DNA from: Moraxella bovoculi 237
GTDB lineage: Bacteria > Pseudomonadota > Gammaproteobacteria > Pseudomonadales > Moraxellaceae
Direction: 5' to 3'
DNA: 64,000 nucleotides
NCBI RefSeq assembly: GCF_000696305.2
Contig: NZ_AOMT01000005.1
Coordinates: 124,001 to 188,000, forward strand
Made by a program: the position numbers and the translations under genes. The notes beneath the pieces are model-generated. The model worked only from the letters and a program-made list of their open reading frames with translations, was not told the DNA's origin and made no database searches. This document shows, piece after piece, positions 28,667 to 38,142 of this stretch. How positions within the stretch are numbered: position 1 is the stretch's first letter; each line of letters begins with the position of its first letter.

Positions 28667-30556
28667 ATGAGCTTTTTAACCAAAACATTTGATGTCATCG
28701 TCATCGGTGGCGGACACGCAGGCACAGAGGCCGCTCTTGCGTCCGCTCGCATGGGGGCAGATACCCTACTTATCACGCACAACATTGAGACGCTAGGTCA
28801 GATGAGCTGTAACCCTGCCATTGGCGGCATTGGCAAATCGCACCTAGTAAAAGAAGTGGACGCACTGGGCGGGGCAATGGCACTGGCAACCGACAAGGCA
28901 GGCATTCAGTTTCGGGTGCTAAATAGCCGAAAAGGGGCGGCCGTGCGAGCGACCAGAGCCCAAGCTGACCGTACTTTATACAAGGCAAGTATCCGTCATA
29001 CGCTTGAAAATCAGCCAAATTTGACGATTTTTCAGCAACCTGTGGACGATATTATCGTGGAGAACGGGCGTGCGGTGGCGGTGATTACAGCCACGGGCAT
29101 TCGTCTAAATACCCGTGCGGTGGTGCTGACATCGGGGACGTTTTTGGGTGGGGTGATTCATGTCGGGCTAGACCACCAAAGCGGTGGACGGGCAGGCGAT
29201 ATGCCATCCATTCGTCTTGCCGACCGTTTGCGTGAGCTTAAACTGCCAGTCGGACGACTAAAAACAGGTACGCCTGCTCGTATTGACGCTCGTACGGTGG
29301 ATTTTAGTGTGATGACCCCACAACCAGGGGATACGCCCTTGCCTGTGATGAGTTATATGGGCGATGTTGCCATGCACCCACGCCAAATCATGTGTTATAT
29401 TACGCACACCAACGCACGCACGCATGACATTATCCGTGCCAATCTTGACCGCTCGCCCATGTTTAGCGGTAAGATTGAAGGGGTGGGGCCCCGTTATTGC
29501 CCAAGCATTGAGGATAAAATTCATCGCTTTGCCGACAAAGACAGTCATCAGATTTTTATTGAGCCTGAAGGCCTCTCCACGCATGAGCTATACCCCAATG
29601 GTATTTCAACAAGCCTGCCCTTTGATGTGCAAATTGAGTTTATCCATTCTATGCGTGGGCTTGAAAATGCTCATATCACACGCCCCGGCTACGCCATTGA
29701 ATACGACTATTTTGACCCGCAAAATCTCAAACCCACGCTAGAAACCAAATCCATTGACGGCTTGTATTTTGCAGGGCAAATCAATGGCACGACAGGCTAC
29801 GAAGAGGCGGCGGCACAGGGACTACTGGCAGGGCTGAATGCAGGACGCATGGCACTGGGCAAGGCATCGTGGATACCACAGCGGCATGAAGCGTATCTTG
29901 GCGTGTTGGTGGACGACTTGATAACTCACGGCACCAAAGAGCCGTACCGTATGTTTACAAGCCGTGCCGAACATCGCCTCTTACTGCGTGAAGACAATGC
30001 GGATGAACGCTTGACTGCCATTGGGCGAGAGCTTGGGCTTGTGGACGATGAACGCTGGGCGAAATTTAATCAAAAAATGGAGTCCATCGCCAGCGAAACC
30101 GCCCGCCTAAAAGACATCTGGGCAACGCCAAATAACGCCATTGGTAAAGCCTTTATGGAAAATACAGGCGAGATTTTGACCAAAGAAAACAGCCTACTTG
30201 ACCTTTTAAAACGCCCAAATATCACGTTTGTCGACATTGCCAAAGTGTCAGACAGTACGGTAGGCGATGACGTGGGCGAGCAGATTGAGATAAGTGTTAA
30301 ATATCAAGGCTATATTGACCGCCAAAATGATGAGATTGAGCAGATGAAACGCCTTGAAAATACAGCTCTGCCGCTTGATTTTGATTATGCCAGCGTGTCA
30401 GGCTTATCCAACGAAATCGTGCAAAAACTCACCCAAGTCCGCCCTGCAACACTAGGGCAAGCAAGCCGTATCAGCGGTGTTACCCCTGCGGCGGTGAGTC
30501 TTTTGGCGATGACGGTTAAGAAGCTCAAAAAAGCACAAGTAGTCATTGCTGAATAA
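28667..30556 (+). CDS. mnmG: tRNA uridine-5-carboxymethylaminomethyl modification enzyme MnmG
   Basis: MnmG (GidA) uses FAD and methylene-THF with MnmE to modify U34 of several tRNAs, acting on the same wobble base as MnmA. The 629-residue protein has the dinucleotide-binding [17 protein letters not shown] near residue 14, the GidA signatures [16 protein letters not shown] and [16 protein letters not shown], and the helical C-terminal domain ([17 protein letters not shown]). Length is standard. Confidence 0.98.
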   Translation: MSFLTKTFDVIVIGGGHAGTEAALASARMGADTLLITHNIETLGQMSCNPAIGGIGKSHLVKEVDALGGAMALATDKAGIQFRVLNSRKGAAVRATRAQADRTLYKASIRHTLENQPNLTIFQQPVDDIIVENGRAVAVITATGIRLNTRAVVLTSGTFLGGVIHVGLDHQSGGRAGDMPSIRLADRLRELKLPVGRLKTGTPARIDARTVDFSVMTPQPGDTPLPVMSYMGDVAMHPRQIMCYITHTNARTHDIIRANLDRSPMFSGKIEGVGPRYCPSIEDKIHRFADKDSHQIFIEPEGLSTHELYPNGISTSLPFDVQIEFIHSMRGLENAHITRPGYAIEYDYFDPQNLKPTLETKSIDGLYFAGQINGTTGYEEAAAQGLLAGLNAGRMALGKASWIPQRHEAYLGVLVDDLITHGTKEPYRMFTSRAEHRLLLREDNADERLTAIGRELGLVDDERWAKFNQKMESIASETARLKDIWATPNNAIGKAFMENTGEILTKENSLLDLLKRPNITFVDIAKVSDSTVGDDVGEQIEISVKYQGYIDRQNDEIEQMKRLENTALPLDFDYASVSGLSNEIVQKLTQVRPATLGQASRISGVTPAAVSLLAMTVKKLKKAQVVIAE

Positions 30557-30563
30557 GCGTGTT

Positions 30564-30590
30564 AAAGGGCGAGGCATTCGCCCTTTATTC
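30564..30590 (+). terminator. Terminator of mnmG
   Basis: AAAGGGCGA (30564-30572) pairs with TCGCCCTTT (30578-30586), followed by ATTCTTT, just past the mnmG stop. Confidence 0.75.
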
Positions 30591-30648
30591 TTTGGTGGTT
30601 TTTTATTATTATATGCAAGTTTTTTTTATAAGCCCATAAGAATTTTCG

Positions 30649-31617
30649 ATGAATGTCCAAGAAATTTTACAAGCCATCAGCTTCGCCTTCATGATTGCCT
30701 TTCCGAACCTAGCCTTGATGGGGCTAGGTTTTTATATGAAAAGGGCGGGCAAGATTGATGGGGATTTTATTGATACCGCATCTAAGATTGTTTTTAATTT
30801 TGGCTTGCCGTGCTTACTGTTTTTTAGTGTGATAAAGAGCGAAGTGGATTATGCTGAACAACTACCGCTCATCATGGCGGGGTTTGTGACGACTTTTGTA
30901 CTGTTTTTTGGGGCGGAACTGTACGCCAAAATGCTCATCAAGGACGTGCGTGATAAAGGCGTGTTCGTACAAGGGGTATTCCGCTCGAACATGGCGATTA
31001 TCTCACTGTCGGTGGCGAACAATGCTTATGGCGCGGTGGGGACGAGCGTGGGGGCGGTGTATATGGGGATTTTGACGATCTTATATAATATTCTGTCGGT
31101 CATTACATTGTCGCGCACCCAAGAGGGTAAGAACTTATCTGCACAAAGTGTTGATATTGTTAAGAAAATTTTTACCAATCCATTAATCATCGCTTTGGTA
31201 TCAGCCTTTGCTTATAAAGCGGTCAACCTACCGTTGCCACCGCAGCCCATCACGAAGACGGGCGAGCTTTTATCTAATATCGCTCTACCGCTTGCCCTGA
31301 TATGTGCAGGCGCGACGCTGGACATTAAGTCCATGTTGGGGCTGTCGGGCGTCTCCATGCAAGCAAGCATTGGGCGGATTATTATTGCGCCGCTGCTTGC
31401 GGTGCTGACTGGTGTGGTGTTTGCGCTGCCGCCTGTGCAGTTTGGCGTGTTGTTTGTCATGGTGGCAAGTCCTGCCGCTGCTGCCAGCTATGTGATGGCA
31501 AAGGCAATGGGTGGTAATGACGTGTTGGCGGCGAATATTTTGACGTTTACTACGGTGGTTAGCATGGTAGGTATGGCGGTGGGCATGGCATGGCTTCGGG
31601 TGCTAGGGTGGGTATAA
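30649..31617 (+). CDS. AEC-family transporter (auxin efflux carrier fold)
   Basis: The 322-residue inner-membrane protein has about ten hydrophobic helices in two halves. It carries the family segments KIVFNFGLPCLLFFSV near the start, GVFRSNMAIISLSVANN in the middle and ASPAAAASYVMAKAMGGN near the end. AEC members carry malonate, malate or other organic anions, or act as permeases of unknown substrate. No neighbouring gene suggests the cargo. A terminator follows. Confidence 0.85.
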   Translation: MNVQEILQAISFAFMIAFPNLALMGLGFYMKRAGKIDGDFIDTASKIVFNFGLPCLLFFSVIKSEVDYAEQLPLIMAGFVTTFVLFFGAELYAKMLIKDVRDKGVFVQGVFRSNMAIISLSVANNAYGAVGTSVGAVYMGILTILYNILSVITLSRTQEGKNLSAQSVDIVKKIFTNPLIIALVSAFAYKAVNLPLPPQPITKTGELLSNIALPLALICAGATLDIKSMLGLSGVSMQASIGRIIIAPLLAVLTGVVFALPPVQFGVLFVMVASPAAAASYVMAKAMGGNDVLAANILTFTTVVSMVGMAVGMAWLRVLGWV

Positions 31618-31626
31618 AATATACAA

Positions 31627-31655
31627 AAAAATGAGCCTGCTTTAGGCTCATTTTT
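31627..31655. terminator. Bidirectional terminator between the AEC transporter and aqpZ
   Basis: AAAAATGAGCCT (31627-31638) pairs with AGGCTCATTTTT (31644-31655) around a 5-nt loop. T-tracts lie on both strands, serving two convergent genes. Confidence 0.88.
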
Positions 31656-31666
31656 ATTGGAGGGGA

Positions 31667-32377
31667 TTAATCGGGTGTTTCAAGTAGCGCGCGGTAAATT
31701 ACACCACCTAGCACACCACCGATGATTAGTGCTACCTAGAACAACCAAAACTGTTCAATCGCCCAGCCACCTTGGAAGATTGCCACTGCCGTACTACGTG
31801 CAGGGTTTGCCGAGGTGTTCGATACCGGAATGCTGATTAAGTGGATTGGCGTTAGAGTCAGACCGATCGCGATAGGCGCAAAGCCTGCTGGTGCGCGCTT
31901 GCTAGTTGCGCCATGGATGATGCTTAGGAAGAACGCGGTTAATACAACTTCTGCCACCAATACCGCCATCATTGAATAGCCATTTGGTGAATGTTCGCCA
32001 AAACCATTCGAGGCAAAGCCGCTTGCCACAGCGTCAAAACCTGCCACTCCTGAAGCGATAACATGCAGCACAGCCACCGCTGTGATACCGCCGATTACTT
32101 GCGCTGCGATATGGCTAAATGCGTCTTTTGCGCCGAAACGACCGCCTGCAACCAAGCCTAGCGTTACTGCAGGGTTAAAGTGACCGCCTGAAATATGACC
32201 CACAGCATAAGTCATGGTCAAAACTGTCAGACCGAATGCCAAAGAAACACCAGCAAAACCAACACCTAGCTCTGTAATACCAGATGCCAAAACAGCACTA
32301 CCACAACCACCAAAAACCAACCAAAACGTGCCGAAAAATTCTGCACCTAGCTTCTTAGACAATGAAACATGACTCAT
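31667..32377 (-). pseudogene. aqpZ: Aquaporin Z gene with a premature amber stop
   Basis: The frame from ATG 32377 encodes a MIP-family water channel: [14 protein letters not shown], the first NPA motif in [11 protein letters not shown], and the second in TSANPARS. An in-frame TAG at 31736-31738 follows [11 protein letters not shown]. Reading on gives VALIIGGVLGGVIYRALLETPD and a normal stop at 31667-31669, which is the expected sixth helix. The TAG sits where AqpZ proteins have Trp (WLFWV), so TGG to TAG is the likely change. The truncated product loses most of helix 6. Confidence 0.85.
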
Positions 32378-32682
32378 TGCATGCCTCAATATTAGGATAA
32401 GAAGAAAATAGAACGCTTGCAAAATAAATCTATCATTCTAATGTTGCCATAAGAAGACAAGGCGGAATTTAGGACTTAGCTTGCAAAAGAACTGAAAAAA
32501 AATTAATCAATTTAAAAACATTCATTAATGCTAATTCATAAACACGCGTATTCTAAAGTTATTTATCTAGTAACAGTAGGGGATTTGTGTACAGTTATGT
32601 GGTTTTAGTGATAATTTTTATAGCGATATGAGGGTTTTTTTTGTGAAGTTTTGTATTTATAATTAGGTGATTGGCTAAATAA
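32378..32682. other. A+T-rich gap upstream of aqpZ
   Basis: No coding frame or RNA that I recognise. It should hold the aqpZ promoter on the minus strand. Confidence 0.5.
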
Positions 32683-32706
32683 AAGCCCAATGCATAGATT
32701 GGGCTT
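32683..32706 (-). terminator. Terminator of roxA
   Basis: AAGCCCAAT (32683-32691) pairs with ATTGGGCTT (32698-32706). Read on the minus strand it is followed by TTATTT, 19 nt past the roxA stop. Confidence 0.8.
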
Positions 32707-32724
32707 GATTAATGATAGACGATA

Positions 32725-33870
32725 TCAGAGCAAAATCAGCCAATTATCATTAAGCCAATTTGTACTACTTGCCAATAACTCATTGTCTAAGTCGTTAAAC
32801 GTAATCACGTCATTATCGGTAAAGCGGTTAATAAGAACCCATTCTTTATCATTAAAACACACGCATTCGCCATTGATGTACCACTCATCGTTTTGTAGGA
32901 CGAAACGGCAGGCGGGATTTATCATCAAGCATTCGCCATTTTGCAAGCGTTCGGCAAGCTCATCAGGGGCAAGTTCGTCATCAAAGGCGACTAGGTCATA
33001 CTGGCGTTTGCTAACCAATTCACTCAATGCTTGGGTTAAAATGGCGTTGCCTTTATCAGAATTTAGCAGATTGATAAGTTCGTTCTTTATGGCAGAAATA
33101 CTGTCGTCCGTGAGTTCATAAGCATTGTCTTGCAGGGCTTGGGGTAGCATAAGCGGAGAGAATAGGGCGTGTTCGCCTGTGGCAACGTCCGCTATTTCGT
33201 CTAGGATTTGCACCATGTTAGGACGGCGAAACCCAAAGCTAAACGTCAAGCAGTCGTCCATAGCAACCCCATAATGGCTAAGGCGTGGCGGTACATACAG
33301 CACGTCCCCTGCTTCTAGGATTTCATCAAAAATAATCTGCCCCATGTCGTCAAGCAGGCGAATGGGCTGACCTTCGACAAATGGCGTGTCGCTATCGCAC
33401 ATTTTGCCCAGCGTCCAACGGCGAGAGCCATGGCCTTGTGCCAAAAACACGTCATACTCATCATAATGCTCGCCGACCGAGCCGCCTGCCCCAGCGAACG
33501 ATACCATGATGTCGTCTTGTTGCCATTTTGGAATAAAATCAAAGGCTTGCCACAGCTCGCCAAGCTCGGGCGACCACTGTTCTAGGTTTTGTACCAATAC
33601 CGTCCACAGGCGTGGCGTGTTTTGCAGGTCTTGCTCAGTCAAAGGCGAATTTTTGAGCGTCCACTCCTTTGGATTGTCTTCTTTTTGGGTAATAAGCCGT
33701 GCTGATACGCCGTCTTCTATCGCCAAATCAAGCACATCGACAGGTTCAAACATACCCACAAGGGCAGGCAAGCCGTTTTTGATAAGTAGGGGCTTTTTTT
33801 GCCAGTATTCTGCCAAAAAAATCTCGGGCGTGATGTCAGTAGGCAGGCAAAAGGGCAATTTGTCAGTCAT
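32725..33870 (-). CDS. roxA: Ribosomal oxygenase RoxA (YcfD), JmjC-type 50S L16 arginine hydroxylase
   Basis: This 2-oxoglutarate/Fe(II) oxygenase hydroxylates an arginine of ribosomal protein L16. The 381-residue protein has the iron triad H135-x-D137 (GEHYDEYDVF) and H199 (PPRLSHYGVA). The N-terminal part (EYWQKKPLLIKNG) is characteristic of the YcfD/NO66 group. A C-terminal winged-helix-like region follows. Length is close to E. coli YcfD. Confidence 0.92.
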   Translation of the reverse strand: MTDKLPFCLPTDITPEIFLAEYWQKKPLLIKNGLPALVGMFEPVDVLDLAIEDGVSARLITQKEDNPKEWTLKNSPLTEQDLQNTPRLWTVLVQNLEQWSPELGELWQAFDFIPKWQQDDIMVSFAGAGGSVGEHYDEYDVFLAQGHGSRRWTLGKMCDSDTPFVEGQPIRLLDDMGQIIFDEILEAGDVLYVPPRLSHYGVAMDDCLTFSFGFRRPNMVQILDEIADVATGEHALFSPLMLPQALQDNAYELTDDSISAIKNELINLLNSDKGNAILTQALSELVSKRQYDLVAFDDELAPDELAERLQNGECLMINPACRFVLQNDEWYINGECVCFNDKEWVLINRFTDNDVITFNDLDNELLASSTNWLNDNWLILL

Positions 33871-34024
33871 GGGTGTCTCTTATGGATGTTGAATATGGTT
33901 AATTTGATTATTTTAACAACTTTCAGTCAAAAAAACTATTTTTATGCATCAAACCTTCCTAAAATCGGTTTTAAAATCAGCCATTTTTCTTTATAATGAT
34001 GATTTTATTTATCAAGAGAATACC

Positions 34025-35161
34025 ATGTCAGGCACACACCAATTTAGCGATGAATTTGCGGGCGATTTTGACCAAGACTTTGATCAAGGCCTTGAACACG
34101 AGTTTCAGGATGAGGACTTGACTGAGGGTAAAATGAGTCAGGCTCAACTTGATGAGCTGTATGCTGAGCTGGACGAGGCAGGTAGAAATCTGCGGACGAT
34201 TCGTGACTTTATCCGTTTTTGCGTGAGTAAATTGCGTGCCTATGACGTGGTGGTGGCTCAGGGTACGACCGATGAATTTGCTGAAGCAGCGGCAATAGTC
34301 TTGCACACATTATCGCTAGATTGGTCTGCGGACCCTGAGATTCTTGATTGTCGATTGACAGACAGCGAAAAACAAGCGGTACTTGAGCTGCTATCTGCCC
34401 GTATCACGCAGCGTAAGCCGTTATCATATTTGATTAATTTGGCGTATTTTTGTAATTTGCCGTTCTATGTTGATGAGCGTGTCCTTATCCCGCGCTCGCC
34501 AATTGCTGAGCTAATCAATCAAAGATTCTATCCGTATTTTGATGTGGATGATGCCAATAAAGCTGATTACTATAATCACGGTTTGCAGGAATTACAGCTG
34601 ACACCACCTGAACGTATTTTAGACCTTTGCACAGGATCAGGTTGTATCGCCATTGCCTTGGCGGTAGCATTCCCCGATGCCAACGTCGACGGGGCGGACA
34701 TTGATAAAGATGCCCTAGAAGTGGCATGGACGAACGTCGAGCATCATGAATTATCTCATCAAGTGAATCTGGTTGAAAGTGATCTATTTGCCAAAATCCC
34801 TGCCGAGAATCAGTACGAACTGATTGTAACCAATCCGCCTTATGTGGATGCTGCGGTCATGGCGGAGTTGCCGCCGGAGTTCTTGCATGAGCCAGAACAT
34901 GCCTTAGCGGCAGGGCAGGATGGGTTGGATTTGGTACATCAAATCTTGTACCACGCCCCTGACTATCTGACAAAAGACGGGCTGTTAGTGTGCGAAGTGG
35001 GCGACAGCGAATGGGCGTTACGCCAATCTTATCCTGAGATTCAGTTTGACTGGCTGACTTTCCAAAAAGGCGGAAGTGGGATCTTTGCCATTACCTGCGA
35101 GGAGCTTTTGGAATATCGTGATGAGTTTAAAAGACAGGTGGATAGGGTTAAGGGAGTGTAA
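34025..35161 (+). CDS. prmB: Ribosomal protein L3 glutamine N5-methyltransferase PrmB
   Basis: PrmB methylates a glutamine of ribosomal protein L3. The 378-residue protein has the SAM-binding [14 protein letters not shown] and catalytic NPPY (270-273), plus the [12 protein letters not shown] segment typical of PrmB. The first 45 residues form an acidic extension (repeated FDQD and EDE-like runs) not needed by the fold. I chose ATG 34025 because a TATAAT box at 33991-33996 puts the transcript start after the earlier ATG at 33944. aroC follows after 1 nt. Confidence 0.9.
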   Translation: MSGTHQFSDEFAGDFDQDFDQGLEHEFQDEDLTEGKMSQAQLDELYAELDEAGRNLRTIRDFIRFCVSKLRAYDVVVAQGTTDEFAEAAAIVLHTLSLDWSADPEILDCRLTDSEKQAVLELLSARITQRKPLSYLINLAYFCNLPFYVDERVLIPRSPIAELINQRFYPYFDVDDANKADYYNHGLQELQLTPPERILDLCTGSGCIAIALAVAFPDANVDGADIDKDALEVAWTNVEHHELSHQVNLVESDLFAKIPAENQYELIVTNPPYVDAAVMAELPPEFLHEPEHALAAGQDGLDLVHQILYHAPDYLTKDGLLVCEVGDSEWALRQSYPEIQFDWLTFQKGGSGIFAITCEELLEYRDEFKRQVDRVKGV

Positions 35162-35162
35162 C

Positions 35163-36251
35163 ATGGCAGGCAACACAATAGGACAACTTTTTACCGTAAC
35201 CACCTGTGGCGAGTCGCACGGTGTGGGGCTTATGGCGATCGTGGACGGTGTACCGCCCAATTTGGCGCTGTGCGAGGCGGATCTGCAAGCCGAGCTTGAC
35301 CGTCGTAAACCGGGGACGTCCAAATTCGCCACTCAGCGTAAAGAAGATGACGTGGTGGAGATTATCTCTGGGGTGTTTGAGGGGCGTACCACAGGCACAC
35401 CGATCGGACTGCTCATTCGCAACACCGACCAAAAATCAAAGGACTACGGCAATATCGCCACGACTTTCCGTCCCAATCATGCTGACTACACATACACAAT
35501 GAAGTACGGCTTTCGGGATTATCGTGGCGGTGGGCGTTCGTCTGCTCGTGAGACTGCCATGCGTGTGGCGGCAGGGGCGATTGCCAAAAAATACTTAAAA
35601 GAACGCTTGGGCGTGGTCATTCGTGGTCATGTTACCCAAATCGGCACCGAAAAGGCTGAGAAGCTCGATTGGGATATTGTAAACCAGAACCCGTTTTTTT
35701 GTGGGGATATTGACGCTATACTACGTTTTGAAAAACTGGTTACGTCTTTGCGTGAACAAGGTACAAGCTGTGGGGCGAAATTAGAGATTTTTGCCGAGAA
35801 TGTCCCTGTTGGGCTTGGCGAGCCCATTTTTGACCGCCTAGATGCCGATATTGCCCATGCGATGATGTCTATCAATGCCGTTAAGGGCGTGGAGATTGGC
35901 GATGGTTTTGCGGTTGCCGAGCAGTTTGGGCATGACAGCCGAGACGAGTTGACCCCTGAGGGCTTTTGTGCCAATCACGCAGGCGGGATTTTGGGTGGGA
36001 TTAGTAGCGGGCAGGCCATTCGTGTCGCCATTGCCCTAAAACCGACCGCCAGTATCACCACCGCAGGCAAGACGATTAACCTAGATGGTGAGGCGACAGG
36101 CGTGATTACCAAAGGTCGTCATGACCCTTGTGTGGGCGTGCGAGCCACACCGATTGCCGAGGCGATGCTTGCGATTGTCCTACTTGACCATTATTTGCGT
36201 CATCGTGGGCAAAATGCCGATGTGGTACAACCGTTAAAGCCGATTGAGTAA
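35163..36251 (+). CDS. aroC: Chorismate synthase
   Basis: AroC makes chorismate from EPSP, using reduced FMN. The 362-residue protein starts [20 protein letters not shown] and has the further signatures [20 protein letters not shown] and [23 protein letters not shown] ribosome-binding site lies inside the end of prmB, 1 nt separates the genes, and the pair is probably one operon. aroQ, another shikimate gene, lies elsewhere in the window. Confidence 0.98.
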   Translation: MAGNTIGQLFTVTTCGESHGVGLMAIVDGVPPNLALCEADLQAELDRRKPGTSKFATQRKEDDVVEIISGVFEGRTTGTPIGLLIRNTDQKSKDYGNIATTFRPNHADYTYTMKYGFRDYRGGGRSSARETAMRVAAGAIAKKYLKERLGVVIRGHVTQIGTEKAEKLDWDIVNQNPFFCGDIDAILRFEKLVTSLREQGTSCGAKLEIFAENVPVGLGEPIFDRLDADIAHAMMSINAVKGVEIGDGFAVAEQFGHDSRDELTPEGFCANHAGGILGGISSGQAIRVAIALKPTASITTAGKTINLDGEATGVITKGRHDPCVGVRATPIAEAMLAIVLLDHYLRHRGQNADVVQPLKPIE

Positions 36252-36255
36252 TGTC

Positions 36256-36723
36256 ATGACCCCTGCCATTCGCCTTCTGCAGAAGCAAAAAATCGCCCAT
36301 AGCATCCATGAGTATGACCACGACCCAGATAATACTAACTTTGGGTTGGAGGCGTCCAAAAAGTTAGGGTTATCGCCTGATACGGTGTTTAAAACCTTGC
36401 TTGTTACAGACGGTAAGGCGTATTTTGTGGCGATACTGCCCGTGTGTCATTTGCTTAATTTAAAGAAAATGGCAATGGCTGTCGGTGTAAAAAAGCTTGT
36501 TATGGCAAACCCTGCCGATGCTGAACGCTTAACGGGCTATATCGTGGGTGGGATTAGTCCCATTGGGCAGAAAAAACACCTAACAACCGTGATACATTCG
36601 TCCGCCCAAACCCTTGATAAAATGTATGCCAGTGGTGGCAAGCGTGGTCTAGATATTGGTGTCGCTCCTCATGATTTGACGAATCTTTTGACAGCTCAAT
36701 TTTTTGACATTGTTGATAATTAG
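36256..36723 (+). CDS. ybaK: Cys-tRNA(Pro)/Cys-tRNA(Cys) deacylase, YbaK family
   Basis: YbaK removes cysteine from mischarged tRNA-Pro. The 155-residue protein has the family start TPAIRLLQKQKIAHSIHEYDHD and the segments LGLSPDTVFKTLLV, GYIVGGISPIGQKK and SGGKRGLDIGVAP. I chose ATG 36256, just after the aroC stop, over a TTG that overlaps it. It probably shares the prmB-aroC transcript. Confidence 0.92.
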   Translation: MTPAIRLLQKQKIAHSIHEYDHDPDNTNFGLEASKKLGLSPDTVFKTLLVTDGKAYFVAILPVCHLLNLKKMAMAVGVKKLVMANPADAERLTGYIVGGISPIGQKKHLTTVIHSSAQTLDKMYASGGKRGLDIGVAPHDLTNLLTAQFFDIVDN

Positions 36724-36745
36724 TCTTGTATTTTAAGAATATGTT

Positions 36746-37111
36746 ATGAAAAAATTAGCTGTATTTGGCGTGGTTGCATTGTTATTATCTGGCTGTGCAA
36801 CTGGCGGCAATGGCGGCATGTTGGGCGATATTGGCAACAGTCTATTCAAGGAGGCTGTCGATCATCAATGCCGAAATCAATTGAATGCCAACTGAGTTTA
36901 CAAAACTGCCAGCATTCTCATGAGCGACGCACAAAAGACCAAAATTGAAGATCAAGTGTGTGGCTGTGTGAGTGAAAAAGCACCCCAAAGCGTAACCTTG
37001 AATGAAGTTGGTCAAGCGGTAATCGATCCGGCTGCCCGCACCCATATCGCTGTCAAAGCAGTAACTAAGACGTTAAATGCTTGTGTGAATGAATTTTTGT
37101 CAGGTCAATAA
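36746..37111 (+). pseudogene. Small lipoprotein gene with an in-frame opal stop
   Basis: The frame starts MKKLAVFGVVALLLSGCATGG, a lipoprotein signal with Cys17. After 49 codons a TGA at 36893-36895 interrupts QCRNQLNAN*VYKTAS. The same frame then runs on with a Cys-x-Cys motif (VCGCVSEKAP) to a stop at 37109-37111. The full product would be 121 residues. Trp is plausible at the stop position, so TGG to TGA is the likely lesion. The function of the intact family is unknown to me. Confidence 0.7.
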
Positions 37112-37219
37112 TGATCTGTTCGGCGGCTTATTTGTTTTAGTTTTGTAAATCTTATGTTATAATTTGTATTCTTTAGATTTATTTGTACTCTTAATGACTA
37201 AAAGTATGCATACTGGTAA

Positions 37220-37723
37220 ATGATTGCTTTTCACCCAAAACACAAATCTATGGCTGATCTCTCAAAAGGGCGATGGGCCTTGGGATTTTTTTTGCTGCTT
37301 ACTGGCTGTGGTACTGAGAGCGCAGAGATGGTTAAGGCAGAGCAATCGGCTGTCATCTTAGAGAATTACACACCCGCCAGAAACGATAAGTTGCAGCAGA
37401 GACGGGCAAACGTGGGCGACGAATGCCCTAAATTAGTACAAAAACGTGTTGATCACACTGCTGTCTCTCGTCAAGATAGTATTATGGGTAATACTTGTGA
37501 TTATTTTATTTATCCAGCTGTGGGTGATACGCTGACAGTCTATGTATCCGATGGGCGCATGAAGCCTTTTTTAAATACGCCATACTATCACGATTTTGCC
37601 AACGGCAGTTATAAAGTAATCGCGAACGGTAGGCATGTCATGCGCTTGGAATACAATGCGCTGGAACATAAGCCTGCCGTGATGGATTATGTGCTTGTGG
37701 TGAATATCGCATCGCCAAAGTAA
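37220..37723 (+). CDS. Putative lipoprotein, unknown function
   Basis: The 167-residue product has a hydrophobic stretch ending in the lipobox LLTGCGT (Cys near residue 30), then a hydrophilic periplasmic domain with cysteines in DECPKL and NTCDYF. The unusually long region before the hydrophobic core suggests that the real start may be the ATG at 37250 (MADLSKGRW). No family recognised. A TATAAT box lies at 37158-37163, and a terminator follows. Confidence 0.6.
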   Translation: MIAFHPKHKSMADLSKGRWALGFFLLLTGCGTESAEMVKAEQSAVILENYTPARNDKLQQRRANVGDECPKLVQKRVDHTAVSRQDSIMGNTCDYFIYPAVGDTLTVYVSDGRMKPFLNTPYYHDFANGSYKVIANGRHVMRLEYNALEHKPAVMDYVLVVNIASPK

Positions 37724-37750
37724 GTCGTTAAAGTATTGTCAAATATATCA

Positions 37751-37778
37751 AAAAGCCTAGGTATTCCCTAGGTTTTTT
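37751..37778 (+). terminator. Terminator of the putative lipoprotein gene
   Basis: CCTAGG (37756-37761) pairs with CCTAGG (37767-37772), extended by A/T pairs and followed by TTTTTT. Confidence 0.75.
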
Positions 37779-37932
37779 AATTTGTGAGCTTCAATGGCGG
37801 CAAATCCACTAATCTTATTTAAGAAATCTCGTATTTGGGGTGAAGGAGTGGAGCGGCTAGGGTGATTGTTGTATGATTAATATTCTGCAAAATAGCCAGT
37901 TGTATTAATGTATGTTTGAATAAGCAATAAAA

Positions 37933-37956
37933 AAACCCTTGAATATTCAAGGGTTT
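37933..37956 (-). terminator. Terminator of tRNA-Leu
   Basis: A perfect palindrome with arms AAACCCTTGAAT/ATTCAAGGGTTT is followed on the minus strand by TTTT. It lies 4 nt past the tRNA 3' end. Confidence 0.85.
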
Positions 37957-37960
37957 GTGT

Positions 37961-38047
37961 TGGTACCAGTGGTCGGACTCGAACCGACACGCTTTTAAGG
38001 GCAACGGATTTTGAATCCGTCGTGTCTACCAATTTCACCACACTGGC
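37961..38047 (-). tRNA. tRNA-Leu (anticodon CAA)
   Basis: The 87-nt gene reads GCCAGTG at the 5' end, pairing with CACTGGT before an encoded ACCA 3' end (first pair G-U). The anticodon arm is ACGGA-TTCAAAA-TCCGT, giving anticodon CAA for UUG codons. It has the long variable arm expected of tRNA-Leu and a GGTTCGAGTCC T-arm. Confidence 0.95.
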
Positions 38048-38142
38048 ATAAGTGGTTGTCGTTAAACATGAAGCGTATTATATAGGATTTTTTAAAAAGG
38101 TCAAGTGTTTTTAATGATATTTTAAAAAAATCCGACTTTTAT

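Noticed and set aside
33944..34024. prmB start at the earlier ATG 33944
   Set aside because: A TATAAT box at 33991-33996 puts transcription start after that codon, and no ribosome-binding site precedes it.
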